Origin: JAGPUQ01 sp050250395
GTDB taxonomy: Bacteria; Pseudomonadota; Gammaproteobacteria; Pseudomonadales; Porticoccaceae
DNA: 64,000 nucleotides
Assembly (NCBI GenBank): GCA_050250395.1
Contig: JBFWOQ010000009.1
Span: 21,291 to 85,290, forward strand
Direction of reading: 5' to 3'
Part shown: one piece after another, positions 8,865 to 17,546 of the stretch
Position numbering within the stretch: position 1 is the stretch's first letter
Layout: the number at the start of each line of letters is the position of its first letter
Translations under genes and position numbers: made by a program
Notes under the pieces: generated by a model
The model's database searches: none
What the model saw: the letters and a program-made list of their open reading frames with translations, nothing else
What the model was told of the DNA's origin: nothing

Positions 8865-9358
8865 GGGTCATCCACGCGGTTGTCGCCGGTTTCGTTCAGC
8901 AATCGCGTCAGGGTCTCCCGCGCCGCATCGTCGATTTCCACCGCAGGATGCGCGCGCCGCTGCCGTACCTCCAGGGCCAGGATGAGTCCTGCCACGACGA
9001 GCAATACGCCCGGCCCCAGCCAGAGCAGGTAGGTAGCGGATTGCCAGCGCGGACGGTAGCGCACGAAATCGCCATAACGCTCCACCAGAAAATCGATGAT
9101 CTCCGTGTCGCTCCTGCCGTCGCGCATCAGCCGCAGCACCTCCTTGCGCAGATCCGCGGCAACCGGGGCATCGGACGCGGCGAGATTCTGATTCTGGCAC
9201 TGCGGGCAGCGCAGCTCCTCGATCAACACCCGGTAACGCTCCTGCTCTTCCGCACCGGCGAAGTCGGCGAAGTCTTGGCCCGCGATCGCCGCTGCGCCAA
9301 GCGACCACCACAGCCCCAGCACCACCAGGAAAACCCGCCCCGTCGCGCTCAGGGGCAT
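8861..9358 (-). CDS. ccmH: cytochrome c-type biogenesis protein CcmH
   Basis: A 165-residue thioredox protein. A signal-like helix (1-26) is followed by the LRCPQCQN motif with Cys51 and Cys54, which keeps apocytochrome CXXCH cysteines reduced. Two membrane helices flank the periplasmic domain, the second at about 100-122. The frame extends to a TTG at 9373, but I choose the ATG at 9358 because GGGAG lies just upstream. This is the short CcmH form, with the TPR part encoded separately by ccmI. It is 43 bases from the end of ccmG. Confidence 0.92.
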   Translation of the reverse strand: MPLSATGRVFLVVLGLWWSLGAAAIAGQDFADFAGAEEQERYRVLIEELRCPQCQNQNLAASDAPVAADLRKEVLRLMRDGRSDTEIIDFLVERYGDFVRYRPRWQSATYLLWLGPGVLLVVAGLILALEVRQRRAHPAVEIDDAARETLTRLLNETGDNRVDDP

Positions 9359-9401
9359 CCGCGGCTCCCGCAAGCCCCGATCACTCTGGACACCAGCACC
9401 T

Positions 9402-9929
9402 TCATGGGGTTTGCCACTGGCGATACACGGGCTCCATGCGCTCGCGCCACACCTGTTCGTTCAATACCCCGACGTGGCGATAGCGGATGACGCCCGCCCC
9501 ATCCACCACATAGGTTTCCGGCGCGCCATAGACGCCCAGGTCCAGACTCAACCGGCCATCAGGATCGGCAATCACTTCCTGGTAGGGATCGCCCATGTCC
9601 TCCAGCCAGCGGCGGGCGGCCACCGGGTCGTCCTTGTAGTCCAGGCCGACGATGGACACCCCCATACCCGCCAGCCGGATCAGGAACGGATGTTCGTCGC
9701 GACAGGCGACGCACCAGGTTCCCCAGACATTGAGCAGGCGGGGACCGCCGCGAAACAGCGTCGCATCCAGCGGTTTGCCGTCGCGCAACGACGGCAGCGC
9801 GAAGGCCGGCACCGGCCGATCCACCAGCGCGGACGGCAATTCCCGGGGATCGCGGCCGAGTCCGAGATACAGCAGCGCCGCCAGCGCCACAAAGATGAAC
9901 AGGGGTACAAACAGCTTGATGCGCGCCAT
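9402..9929 (-). CDS. ccmG: thiol:disulfide interchange protein CcmG/DsbE
   Basis: A 175-residue membrane-anchored thioredoxin. The N-terminal helix (about 6-24) anchors it and the periplasmic domain carries TWCVAC with Cys73 and Cys76. The loop GAPETYVVD includes the cis-proline region typical of DsbE. CcmG reduces apocytochrome c or CcmH before haem attachment. It lies 3 bases after ccmF and belongs to the same operon. Confidence 0.93.
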   Translation of the reverse strand: MARIKLFVPLFIFVALAALLYLGLGRDPRELPSALVDRPVPAFALPSLRDGKPLDATLFRGGPRLLNVWGTWCVACRDEHPFLIRLAGMGVSIVGLDYKDDPVAARRWLEDMGDPYQEVIADPDGRLSLDLGVYGAPETYVVDGAGVIRYRHVGVLNEQVWRERMEPVYRQWQTP

Positions 9930-9932
9930 GGC

Positions 9933-11900
9933 TCAACGTCCGACCGCGTTCGCGGGCACCTTCGCCGGGACCGATACCGGTCGCCGATAGCGCCGGTCGC
10001 CGACCGCTATCACCGCGCCGAGCGCGATCAGCACGCCCCCGAGCCAGAGCCAGCGCACCAGCGGCTTCACATGCAGCCGCACCGCCCAGGCGCCGTCATC
10101 GAGGGATTCGCCCAGCACCACATAGAGATCGCGGTCGAGGCGGGCGTCGATGCCCGCCTCGGTCATCACCTGCCCACCCTGATAGCGACGCTTTTCGGGT
10201 TCCAGATGCGCCACCAGGCGGCCGTCGCGGTGGACATCGAAAGCACCGATCTGCGCGCGATAGTTGGGGCCGGCCTGTTCGGTAACGCCGGCGAAATGGA
10301 ATTCATAATCCGCGACGACAAGCGCATCGCCCGGCTGCATCCGCGCTTCGTGGTTAGCGCTGTAGCTGGCGGTGACGCCGGCCCCGGCAATGGCCACGGC
10401 GACGCCGAGATGGGCGCAGACCATGCCCCAGTAGCCGCCGCGCAACCGCCGCAAGCCCTGCCAGCGACCCGGAGCAAACGCACTTTTGCGCCACAGATCG
10501 CGCACGGTCAGGGCGGCCACCCAGGCCGCGGTGCCAAGCGCCATCGCCGCGCCCCACTGCCAGGAACCCCAGAGCCAGGGCAGCAGCAAGGCCGCGGGCA
10601 CCGCCACCAGCGCGCCCCTACCCGCCGCGCGCGCCAGCGGGGCGGGGGCGCTGTCCTTCCACTGCACCAGAGCGCCGATGCCCATCAACAATGCCAGCAC
10701 CAGCGTGAGGGGTACGAAAAAACTGTTGAAATACGGCGGTCCCACCGAAATCTTGCCCCAACCCATCACATCGGCGACCAGCGGGTACAGGGTGCCCAAC
10801 AGAATCACCGCCGTAATGACCGCCAGCAGACCGTTGTTGGCCAGCAGGAATGCCTCCCGAGAACGCCAGCCAAAGCTCGCCGGCACCCGTAGCGCGGGCG
10901 CCCGCAGGCCGTAGAGCAGCAGCGACCCGCCGATCACCACGCCCAGAAACGCCAGCACGAACACGCCGCGGGTGGGATCGCTGGCAAAGGCGTGGACCGA
11001 GGTCAGCACCCCGGAGCGCACCAGAAAGGTACCCAGCAGGCTGAGCCCGAACGCGAAGATCGCCAGCAGCAGGGTCCAGCCCCGAAACAGTCCGCGCTTT
11101 TCCGTCACCGCGAGCGAGTGCACCAGCGCCGTGGCGATCAACCAGGGCATGAAAGACGCGTTTTCCACGGGATCCCAGAACCACCAGCCGCCCCAGCCCA
11201 GCTCGTAGTAGGCCCACCAGCTACCCAGCGTGATGCCCAGGGTCAGAAACGCCCAGGCAGTGTTGGTCCAGGGCCGGGTCCAGCGCGTCCAGGCCACGTC
11301 CATGCGCCCCCCCAGCAGCGCCGCGATGGCGAAGGCGAAGGGCACCGACAGCCCCACATAACCCATGTACAGCAGCGGCGGATGCACGATGAGTCCGAAA
11401 TCCTGCAACAGCGGGTTGAGGTCGCGACCCTCGGCGGGCGCGATCGGCAACACGCGCTCGAAGGGATTGGAGGTGAGCAACAGGAACAGGTGAAAACCCA
11501 CCGCGATCAGGCCCATCACCGCGAGCACCCGCGCCGCCAGCACGGGCGGCAGCTCCCGGCTGAAGGCCGCCACCGCGGCGGTCCAGCCCGCCAGCGCCAG
11601 CACCCACAGCAGCAGGGAGCCCTCGTGGGCGCCCCACAAGGCGCTGAATTTGTAGTGGAAGGGCAACAGGCTGTTCCCGTTCTGGGCCACATAGCGCACG
11701 CTGAAGTCGTCGCTCAGAAATGCCGTCGCCAGACAGTCGAAACTGATGGTCACGAACACCAGCTGGCCGACCGCGAGCGGTCGCGCGCAGGCCATCCACA
11801 GGGGGCGGCACAGTGCCGCGCCCAGCATCGGCACCACCGCCAGTACCAGGCTCAGGCAGCACGCGAGGATCAACGCGAAATGCCCGTACTCCGGGATCAC
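9933..11900 (-). CDS. ccmF: haem lyase CcmF
   Basis: A 655-residue polytopic inner-membrane protein, the usual length for CcmF. The WWD haem-handling domain is seen as GWGGWWFWDPVENASFMPWL, and several His residues sit at helix ends as expected for haem-b and WWD ligands. CcmF takes haem from holo-CcmE and ligates it to apocytochrome c. The start ATG overlaps the ccmE stop by 4 bases. A periplasmic C-terminal domain (about 520-610) precedes the last helix. Confidence 0.95.
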   Translation of the reverse strand: MIPEYGHFALILACCLSLVLAVVPMLGAALCRPLWMACARPLAVGQLVFVTISFDCLATAFLSDDFSVRYVAQNGNSLLPFHYKFSALWGAHEGSLLLWVLALAGWTAAVAAFSRELPPVLAARVLAVMGLIAVGFHLFLLLTSNPFERVLPIAPAEGRDLNPLLQDFGLIVHPPLLYMGYVGLSVPFAFAIAALLGGRMDVAWTRWTRPWTNTAWAFLTLGITLGSWWAYYELGWGGWWFWDPVENASFMPWLIATALVHSLAVTEKRGLFRGWTLLLAIFAFGLSLLGTFLVRSGVLTSVHAFASDPTRGVFVLAFLGVVIGGSLLLYGLRAPALRVPASFGWRSREAFLLANNGLLAVITAVILLGTLYPLVADVMGWGKISVGPPYFNSFFVPLTLVLALLMGIGALVQWKDSAPAPLARAAGRGALVAVPAALLLPWLWGSWQWGAAMALGTAAWVAALTVRDLWRKSAFAPGRWQGLRRLRGGYWGMVCAHLGVAVAIAGAGVTASYSANHEARMQPGDALVVADYEFHFAGVTEQAGPNYRAQIGAFDVHRDGRLVAHLEPEKRRYQGGQVMTEAGIDARLDRDLYVVLGESLDDGAWAVRLHVKPLVRWLWLGGVLIALGAVIAVGDRRYRRPVSVPAKVPANAVGR

Positions 11901-12382
11901 GGCGCGGAACTCCTCGCTGCACCGGCCGGGGCGTTGGCGTCGCGCGCGGCGCGGGCGGCATGGCCGGCTTTCATGGCGTCGGCCACTTCGGGCGGGGTGT
12001 AGTTCTCATCGTGCTTGGCCAGCACCTGGTCCGCTTCCAGCACCCGTCCGGAACGCAGGTAACCGGCGGCGACCGCCGCTTCGCCTTCGCCAAAGAGGTC
12101 GGGCAGAATCCCGGTGTAGCGCACCGGCAACTCGGCATTGCCGTCGGTGAGGCGAAAATTCACGCCGAGATCGCCCGGCGTCCGCGTCAGGCTGCCGCGC
12201 ACCACCATACCGCCGACCCGGATGCGCACATCGCCCGGGACGGAGTCGGCCGCCACCTGACTCGGCGTGTAAAAAAAGTTCATGTTCTGGCGCAATGCAT
12301 AAGTCGCCAGCGCCACACCGATCGAACTCACCGCCAAAATGAAGACGACCACCAGCAGGCGGCGTTTGCGCAGCGGATGCAT
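11897..12382 (-). CDS. ccmE: haem chaperone CcmE
   Basis: A 161-residue protein with one N-terminal helix (about 8-28) and a periplasmic OB-fold. The haem-binding motif AKHDENY places the covalent haem ligand at His124 and the axial Tyr at 128. The C-terminal tail is Ala-rich and probably flexible. CcmE receives haem from CcmABCD and hands it to CcmF. Its ATG shares one base with the ccmD stop (TGATG). Confidence 0.95.
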   Translation of the reverse strand: MHPLRKRRLLVVVFILAVSSIGVALATYALRQNMNFFYTPSQVAADSVPGDVRIRVGGMVVRGSLTRTPGDLGVNFRLTDGNAELPVRYTGILPDLFGEGEAAVAAGYLRSGRVLEADQVLAKHDENYTPPEVADAMKAGHAARAARDANAPAGAARSSAP

Positions 12383-12564
12383 CAGCGATTTTGCTCCCGT
12401 GCGACGGCCTGACGCACCGCTTTGATAATGGCGGCACGCCGGCGCAGCGGCTGCACGACCAGCCCGACCAGCACCGCCAGGGCAACGCCGTAGGCGCTCC
12501 AGACATAGGGCCCATGACCGCCCATGGCGAGTAATTCGGCAACGCTATGAAACTGTGGACTCAA
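12382..12564 (-). CDS. ccmD: haem exporter protein CcmD
   Basis: A 60-residue protein with the CcmD hallmark LLAMGGHGPYVWSAYG followed by one membrane helix and a basic tail. CcmD stabilises the CcmC-CcmE complex and helps release holo-CcmE from CcmABC. The best start is a TTG at 12564 with GGGGAGAG about 8 bases upstream. This makes a TTGA overlap with the ccmC stop codon. An internal ATG (at LLAM) would remove too much of the conserved start. Confidence 0.87.
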   Translation of the reverse strand: MSPQFHSVAELLAMGGHGPYVWSAYGVALAVLVGLVVQPLRRRAAIIKAVRQAVAREQNR

Positions 12565-13313
12565 CCTTGGTCTCTCCCCGCGAGCTCGCGAACCCAGCCG
12601 CTGCGACGCTCCCGTGCCAGAATCTCCGCACGGGTGTTGAGAATCAGCACCAGCGCGTAAAACACATAGAGCCCCAGAATCATCACGAGCAGCGGCTTGA
12701 ACATGTCCGGATGCATGCTGGGGGCCGACGTGAGCCGGATGGTCGCGGGCTGATGCAGGCTGTACCACCAATCCACGGACTTGTAGATGATGGGAATGTT
12801 CACCGTGCCCACCAGCGCCAGCACCGCGCACGCGCGGCCGGCAGCTTCCCGACTGGAAAACGCCTGACGCAACGCCACCATGCCCAGATAGAGAAACAGC
12901 AGCACCAGCATGGAGGTGATGCGGGCATCCCACACCCAATAGGTGCCCCAGGTGGGCTTGCCCCAGACCGCGCCGCTGAACAGCGCGACGAAGGTGAGCG
13001 CCGCGCCCAGCGGGGCCGCCGCCGTCATTACCATGTCGGCCAGCTTCATCCGCCAGATCAGATGCACGGCGCCGGCCGCTGCCATCACGTAATAGCCCGC
13101 GAGCGCCAGAAACGACACCGGCACATGGATGTAGATGATCCGGAAACTGTTGCCCTGGCGCGCATCCGCTGGCGCGTACGCCAGCCCCCACACCAGGCCC
13201 GCCCCCAGCAGCAGCGCCGCGGCTACCGCCAACCAGGGCACCCAGTAACCGCTCATCCGGTAAAACCCCGGTGGCGATCCCAACCGGTGGAACCACTGCC
13301 ATCGCCTAGCCAT
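12561..13313 (-). CDS. ccmC: haem exporter/ligase protein CcmC
   Basis: A 250-residue protein with six membrane helices. The WWD-type motif WGTYWVWDARITS and flanking histidines mark the haem-binding site that loads haem onto CcmE. It overlaps the 3' end of ccmB by 8 bases and ccmD by 4, consistent with tight coupling within the ccm operon. Confidence 0.94.
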   Translation of the reverse strand: MARRWQWFHRLGSPPGFYRMSGYWVPWLAVAAALLLGAGLVWGLAYAPADARQGNSFRIIYIHVPVSFLALAGYYVMAAAGAVHLIWRMKLADMVMTAAAPLGAALTFVALFSGAVWGKPTWGTYWVWDARITSMLVLLFLYLGMVALRQAFSSREAAGRACAVLALVGTVNIPIIYKSVDWWYSLHQPATIRLTSAPSMHPDMFKPLLVMILGLYVFYALVLILNTRAEILARERRSGWVRELAGRDQG

Positions 13314-14001
13314 CGATGCCCGCCCGCAATGCGGCGGCCGCCGCGAAAGGTGCTACCGCCAGGGCCACCGCGGCCATGGCGCCCAACAGGGCCAGCGGCC
13401 CGCCAATGCCACCGCCAGCGACCGCGTGCGTCACCGCACTGGTGCCGAAAATCAACACCGGCACATAGAGCGGCAGCACCAGCAGGGACAGCAACACACT
13501 GCGCCCCCCCAGTGCCACCGTCAAGGCGCCGCCCACCGCCCCCAGCAGGCTGAACACCAGGGTGCCCAGTGCCAGTCCGGCCAGCAGCGGCAGGAAACCG
13601 GGCTCCGGCAAGGCAAGCATCAATCCGAGCAGCGGCGACAGCAGGGTAATGGGCAATCCGATCACCAGCCAGTGGGCCGTCACCTTGGCCAACACCAGCA
13701 ACCACAGCGGCTGCGGCGACAACACCAGATACTCCAGTGCGCCATCGACAAAATCCTCGTGAAACAGCGCGTCCGCCGCCAGCAGCGTGCCGAGCAACGC
13801 CATGATCCAGACCATTCCAGGCGCGAGCCGCGTCAACAACGACGGCTCCGGTCCCACCGCCAGGGGTACCAGCGCGGTCACCATGACAAAGAAAATCAGC
13901 GGGTTCACCGCCTGCCCGCGCTGGCGCCAGGCGAGTTGCAGGTCGCGGCGCAGCAGCGCACCGAATCCCGCGGCGAGGCCGGGCAGTGCCGGTGCTGCCA
14001 C
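13306..14001 (-). CDS. ccmB: haem exporter protein CcmB
   Basis: A 231-residue protein with six predicted membrane helices, the permease of the CcmAB ABC complex. The N-terminal segment LLRRDLQLAWRQRGQAVNPL is a conserved CcmB block that contacts the ATPase. With CcmA it drives release of haem-loaded CcmE from CcmCD. Three bases separate it from ccmA. Confidence 0.94.
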   Translation of the reverse strand: MAAPALPGLAAGFGALLRRDLQLAWRQRGQAVNPLIFFVMVTALVPLAVGPEPSLLTRLAPGMVWIMALLGTLLAADALFHEDFVDGALEYLVLSPQPLWLLVLAKVTAHWLVIGLPITLLSPLLGLMLALPEPGFLPLLAGLALGTLVFSLLGAVGGALTVALGGRSVLLSLLVLPLYVPVLIFGTSAVTHAVAGGGIGGPLALLGAMAAVALAVAPFAAAAALRAGIDG

Positions 14002-14004
14002 GGT

Positions 14005-14625
14005 CTAGTCCGCCAGTGCCAACTGCTGCACCCCGGACAGTGCCAGCGGTTGATGGCTGCTGAACACCACCGCACCGCCGGCCGCCCGGTGGTGGCGCAG
14101 CAATTCCTCGACCTGGACGGTTCCATCCCGGTCGATGGCGGTCAGGGGTTCATCCAGAATCCACAGGGTGGCACCGGACAGCGGCAAGCGCGCCAGCGCG
14201 ACGCGCCGCAACAATCCGGCCGATAGTTGCGCACAGGGAATATCGGCCCACTCGGCGAGTCCGAGCCATGCAAGCGCCGCATCCACCCGCTCCCGGTGCA
14301 GGGGAAAGAGCCCAGCCAGCCAGCGCAGATTCTCGCGCGGCGACAGCGCCCGTTTCAGGCCCGGGGTGTGACCGATGAACGCCAGTTCCGCGAGATAGCG
14401 GCTGCGTTGCCGAGGCAGCGGCGCGCCGCGCCAGCTGAGACTGCCCGCCGCGGGCGTCAGCGCGGTGGAGAGAACCCGCAGCAATGTGGTCTTGCCGGCA
14501 CCGTTGGCACCGAGGATCTGGAGGATGTCGCCGCCGCGCACCGCGCCGCACAGACCCGCGAACAGCGGCACGTCATTGCGCTCGAAAGTCAGGTCCCGGA
14601 ATTCGAGTAGCGGCGCCGGCGACAC
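14005..14625 (-). CDS. ccmA: haem exporter ATP-binding protein CcmA
   Basis: A 206-residue ABC ATPase. Walker A is GANGAGKTT, the signature is LSAGLLRRVALARL and Walker B is LWILDEP, followed by an H-loop at SSHQPL. The start is a GTG at 14625 with GGGAG 7 bases upstream, and no in-frame ATG fits. It is the first gene of ccmABCDEFGHI. The gap to the next upstream gene is 118 bases, so the operon promoter should lie there. Confidence 0.95.
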   Translation of the reverse strand: MSPAPLLEFRDLTFERNDVPLFAGLCGAVRGGDILQILGANGAGKTTLLRVLSTALTPAAGSLSWRGAPLPRQRSRYLAELAFIGHTPGLKRALSPRENLRWLAGLFPLHRERVDAALAWLGLAEWADIPCAQLSAGLLRRVALARLPLSGATLWILDEPLTAIDRDGTVQVEELLRHHRAAGGAVVFSSHQPLALSGVQQLALAD

Positions 14626-14703
14626 AGGGTACTCCCGATAAAACCGGGCGCATTATGCCGGAATCGGTGCGTACGCAAAAACGCGGCACCGCAACGGAGC
14701 GGG

Positions 14704-14733
14704 CCGATTCGCCACCCCAGGCCGGCGAATCGG
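14704..14733 (-). terminator. possible terminator hairpin between a small gene and ccmA
   Basis: A perfect 10-bp inverted repeat (CCGATTCGCC and GGCGAATCGG) with a 10-base loop lies 10 bases after the stop of the small gene at 14744. There is no T-run directly after the stem. It may act as a weak terminator, an mRNA-stability hairpin or an attenuator ahead of ccmA. Confidence 0.35.
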
Positions 14734-14743
14734 GGCGCCGGTG

Positions 14744-14932
14744 TCAGTCGAGATCGCGTTCGAGATCGAAATCGTAATCCCGGATCAGCTTTTCGAGACG
14801 CCGCTGCTCCAGTTTTTCTTCCAGACGCTTGCGGGCTTCCATATCGATGATTACCCGCCGCTTGTCCAGAACGCCATGAAACGAATCGCTCTGGTTCTCG
14901 AGAAGCCCCGGCTCGATGTCTGTTTCAATCAT
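14744..14932 (-). CDS. small charged helical protein, possibly PA3496-like
   Basis: A 62-residue protein with an acidic N-terminus, then a helix rich in Arg, Glu and Leu (about 24-50, with RKRLEEKLEQRRLEKLI) and an acidic C-terminal tail DYDFDLERDLD. The composition and ending resemble short gammaproteobacterial proteins annotated as PA3496-family envelope-integrity proteins, but I make this match from memory and at low confidence. GAGGG precedes the ATG by 9 bases. It is a separate unit upstream of ccmA. Confidence 0.55.
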   Translation of the reverse strand: MIETDIEPGLLENQSDSFHGVLDKRRVIIDMEARKRLEEKLEQRRLEKLIRDYDFDLERDLD

Positions 14933-15019
14933 GCTTCAAAAACCCTCATGCGATGTTCCGGCCGGGTAGGGGCCCAGCCGGTCAGGAGACACGTGCGAAG
15001 ACGTGCCACGCGCGCACGG

Positions 15020-15105
15020 TAATTCCAATCAACCCTCTGGTCAAGAATTTTTATATCAATAAAATCATTATGTTATTGAAACAACCTCAAAAAATACCCA
15101 AGTCT
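15020..15105. other. AT-rich pocket between two minus-strand genes
   Basis: This stretch around the end of the DUF2064 gene is conspicuously AT-rich against a GC-rich background. It contains TTTTTATATCAATAAAATC on the plus strand. It may hold the promoter of the small gene at 14744-14932 or a termination region, but I see no convincing -35/-10 pair on either strand. Confidence 0.4.
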
Positions 15106-15710
15106 CTTACCAATTCCAGGTCAGCGGGATCATCGATGTCCGACAACGCCGGCAACTCGCGCCAACGCCAGCCCAGTTGTCGCAACCGGTCGCGCGTCTG
15201 CTCCAGCACCCGCCCGGTACCCCAATCGACGTCCGCGAACAATTGCGGGTGATTGCGCTTGAGCCCCAGCAACACGTAGCCGCCGTCCGCGGCCGGTCCG
15301 AGCACGGCGTCCACGTCGGGCGCTTGCAGGAGGTGAAACGCCTGCAACAGGTAGCGCGTCGAAAAAAACGGGCAGTCGCTGCCGACCAGCACCACCGGAC
15401 GGGCGCGCGGCAGCGCCGTCTCGAACGCGTGCCACATCCGCTCGCCGAGATCGTCGCCGACCTGCATTACCGAGGGCGCCAAATCGGCCAGCGCGGCGAA
15501 AAACGGATGGGGCGCGCTGATCCACAGTTCCACCGGTGCCAACCGCGCCAACGCCAGCTTGCCGAGCGTATGGCGAACCAGGGCCCGATGCAGCGCGGCA
15601 CTCTGCTCGCCGGAGAGGACCGGATGCATGCGCGACTTGACCTGCCCAGGCACCGGCGCCTTGGCGAACTGGATCAGCAGGCCTCTCGGGTACTGAAAAA
15701 CCATGTCCAT
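15087..15710 (-). CDS. DUF2064 / TIGR04282 family nucleotidyl- or glycosyl-transferase
   Basis: A 207-residue GT-A fold protein. The N-terminal FAKAPVPGQVKSRM is the family signature, a basic nucleotide-binding loop like that of MobA and sugar nucleotidyltransferases. VLVGSDCPF and GPAADGGYVLLGL are the metal- and substrate-binding blocks. Related genes are annotated as arsenosugar biosynthesis glycosyltransferases, yet the family also occurs away from arsenic genes, as here, so I leave the substrate open. It appears monocistronic. Confidence 0.8.
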   Translation of the reverse strand: MDMVFQYPRGLLIQFAKAPVPGQVKSRMHPVLSGEQSAALHRALVRHTLGKLALARLAPVELWISAPHPFFAALADLAPSVMQVGDDLGERMWHAFETALPRARPVVLVGSDCPFFSTRYLLQAFHLLQAPDVDAVLGPAADGGYVLLGLKRNHPQLFADVDWGTGRVLEQTRDRLRQLGWRWRELPALSDIDDPADLELVRDLGIF

Positions 15711-15822
15711 CGCCGGCTCCCCCGTCGAATTCCCGTCGCACCAGCAGAGCGCGCTGGCGATGATTGTGCCGCACCGCTGCGGCCGTTACCTATGGAAACG
15801 CTGAACAATACGTGTCGATCGT

Positions 15823-15932
15823 CATGCCCGCGTAAGCGGGCATCCAGGTTTTCCCCGAGTCTCAATCAGTTGCCGGGCGTATGGATTCCCGCTGAAGCCT
15901 GCCCCCGACTCCGATCGGGGGCGGGAATGACG
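15823..15932. repeat. REP-like palindrome pair (TTCCCGC/GCGGGAA family)
   Basis: Two hairpins face each other. ATGCCCGC-GTAA-GCGGGCAT lies at 15824-15843. A second, longer element runs from ATTCCCGC to GCGGGAATGACG at 15885-15932 and contains an inner GCCCCCGA/TCGGGGGC stem. The family recurs at 49.5, 58.6-59.3 and 62.0-62.2 kb. Together with the element at 15970 it fills the 436-base gene-free stretch before the sirtuin gene. No gene is seen in that stretch. Confidence 0.7.
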
Positions 15933-15969
15933 AATAAATCAGCGCTTCCCTATCAAATGGATAGGCTGA

Positions 15970-16107
15970 CAGCCTGTTGAAAAGCGTCGCGAGGTGGCCA
16001 GATGCGAGGCGCACGGCGACCGAGACATCTCCGATGGCCGGATGAGGAAGCGAGCACCGCGCAATCGAGCAGACAGCGTGGCAGCAGTTTTTCAGCACGC
16101 GGTTAGG
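15970..16107. repeat. inverted-repeat-ended element, degenerate copy
   Basis: About 138 bases that match the element at 20565-20705: both read TGTTGAAAA, then GGCCAGATGCGAGGCGCACG, then GCGAGCACCGCGCAA, then GCAGCAGTTTTTCA. The terminal repeats are more diverged here (CAGCCTGTTGAAAAGC at the left, GTTTTTCAGCACGCG at the right). It has no coding capacity of its own and is probably a non-autonomous mobile or structural repeat. Confidence 0.7.
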
Positions 16108-16146
16108 TACCATGGCACGCTCTACCATCGGAGTGCTCCATTGGCG

Positions 16147-16857
16147 ATGACGCGCCCTCGGTCCATCGTCGTCCTGACCGGCGCCGGCATCTCGGCGGAG
16201 TCGGGTATCCGCACCTTCCGCGATAGCGGCGGCCTGTGGGAGGACCACGACATCGAGGAGGTCGCCACCTACGAAGCCTACACGCGGAACCCCCGCAAGG
16301 TGCTGGAGTTCTACAACGCCCGCCGCCGCGATCTGCAGCGCGCCGAGATCGCCCCCAACGCCGCCCATCGCGCGCTCGCCGAATTCGAGCGCGACTTCCC
16401 CGGCGACTTCCTCCTGGTTACCCAGAACGTCGACGACCTGCACGAACGTGCCGGCAGCCAGCGGCTCCTGCACATGCACGGCGAATTGCACAAGGTGCGC
16501 TGTCAGCGCTGCCACCAGATCTACGAGAGCCGTGAAGATATTGTGCTGACCACCCAGTGTCCCTGGTGCATGGCGGCGGGCAGGGTGCGCCCCCATATCG
16601 TCTGGTTCGGCGAGATGCCCCTGCACATGGACGAAATCCATGTCCGGCTGTCGGAGTGCGATTTGTTCGTTTCCATCGGCACCTCGGGCAATGTCTACCC
16701 GGCCGCGGGCTTCGTGGAACTGGTGCACCAGCGCGGCGTCACCACCGTCGAACTGAACCTGGAACCTTCGCTCGGCGAAACCCTGTTCCGGGAGCGCTAC
16801 TACGGTCCGGCGAGCAAGGTGGTACCCGAGTTTCTCGATCGCCTGCGCGGGAACTGA
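16147..16857 (+). CDS. cobB: NAD-dependent protein deacylase, CobB-type sirtuin
   Basis: A 236-residue Sir2 protein. GAGISAESGIRTFRD (12-26) binds NAD, TQNVDDLHERAG (92-103) is the active-site block and His111 in HMHGEL is the catalytic base. A zinc site is formed by Cys119, Cys122, Cys138 and Cys141. Tyr56 and Arg59 in FYNARRR match the Tyr-x-x-Arg pair that lets class III sirtuins remove succinyl and malonyl groups as well as acetyl. I start at the ATG before TRPRS. It is followed by msrA and a universal stress gene, a stress-related neighbourhood. Confidence 0.93.
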   Translation: MTRPRSIVVLTGAGISAESGIRTFRDSGGLWEDHDIEEVATYEAYTRNPRKVLEFYNARRRDLQRAEIAPNAAHRALAEFERDFPGDFLLVTQNVDDLHERAGSQRLLHMHGELHKVRCQRCHQIYESREDIVLTTQCPWCMAAGRVRPHIVWFGEMPLHMDEIHVRLSECDLFVSIGTSGNVYPAAGFVELVHQRGVTTVELNLEPSLGETLFRERYYGPASKVVPEFLDRLRGN

Positions 16858-16907
16858 TCGCGCGGCGCCGCCTCCAACAGGCGTCCCCAGTTCGAGGAAG
16901 CGGACCC

Positions 16908-17546
16908 ATGAACAGGCCTATCGCACGCATGATCACCTTCGCGCTGGCGCTCGCCGCCGGCGCCATTTCCGGCGGCACACCGATCGCGGCGGCCACGGAG
17001 CCCGCGCGCGCCATCTTTGCCGGCGGCTGCTTCTGGTGCGTGGAAGCGGCGTTCGACGCGGTCCCCGGCGTCATGGCCACCAACCCGGGCTATACCGGCG
17101 GGACGGTTCCCGCACCCACCTACGAACAGGTATCCGCCGGCGGCACCGGCCACGCCGAAGCGGTGGAGGTACTCTACGATCCGCAACGGATCGGCTACCG
17201 GCAACTGCTCGCGGTATTCTGGCGCAACATCGACCCCCACGACGCAAATGGACAGTTCTGCGACCACGGCAACCAGTACCGCAGCGCCATTTTTGCCGTC
17301 GACGCCGAACAGCGGCGGCTGGCCGAGGATAGCCTGCGCGCGCTGGCGACCAGCGGTCTGCTCGACCGCCCCATCGTCACCCAAATCGCCGCCGCCGGCC
17401 CCTTCTACGCGGCCGAGGAATACCACCGCGATTACCATCTCAAGAATCCGGCACGCTACAAGTTCTACCGCTGGAACTGCGGGCGCGACCAACGCCTCGA
17501 TGCGGTATGGGGCGGGATCGGGACGCTGCCGTTCGAGGTCAATTGA
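16908..17546 (+). CDS. msrA: peptide-methionine (S)-S-oxide reductase, exported
   Basis: A 212-residue MsrA with an N-terminal signal sequence (about 1-29, ending AAA), so it should work in the periplasm. The catalytic motif GGCFWC (39-44) has Cys41 as nucleophile, and the C-terminal RWNCGRD supplies a likely resolving Cys. GTGHAEAVEV and FYAAEEYHRDY are conserved substrate-binding blocks. It starts 50 bases after the sirtuin stop and overlaps the end of the convergent stress gene by 8 bases. Confidence 0.93.
   Translation: MNRPIARMITFALALAAGAISGGTPIAAATEPARAIFAGGCFWCVEAAFDAVPGVMATNPGYTGGTVPAPTYEQVSAGGTGHAEAVEVLYDPQRIGYRQLLAVFWRNIDPHDANGQFCDHGNQYRSAIFAVDAEQRRLAEDSLRALATSGLLDRPIVTQIAAAGPFYAAEEYHRDYHLKNPARYKFYRWNCGRDQRLDAVWGGIGTLPFEVN

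Noticed and set aside
9411..10892. A 493-codon plus-strand frame across ccmG and ccmF
   Set aside because: It is antisense to two well-supported ccm genes and has no domain signature.
15020..15105. Origin-like or attachment-site AT-rich region
   Set aside because: There are no DnaA boxes, direct repeats, tRNA end or integrase nearby. It is only a local AT-rich pocket.
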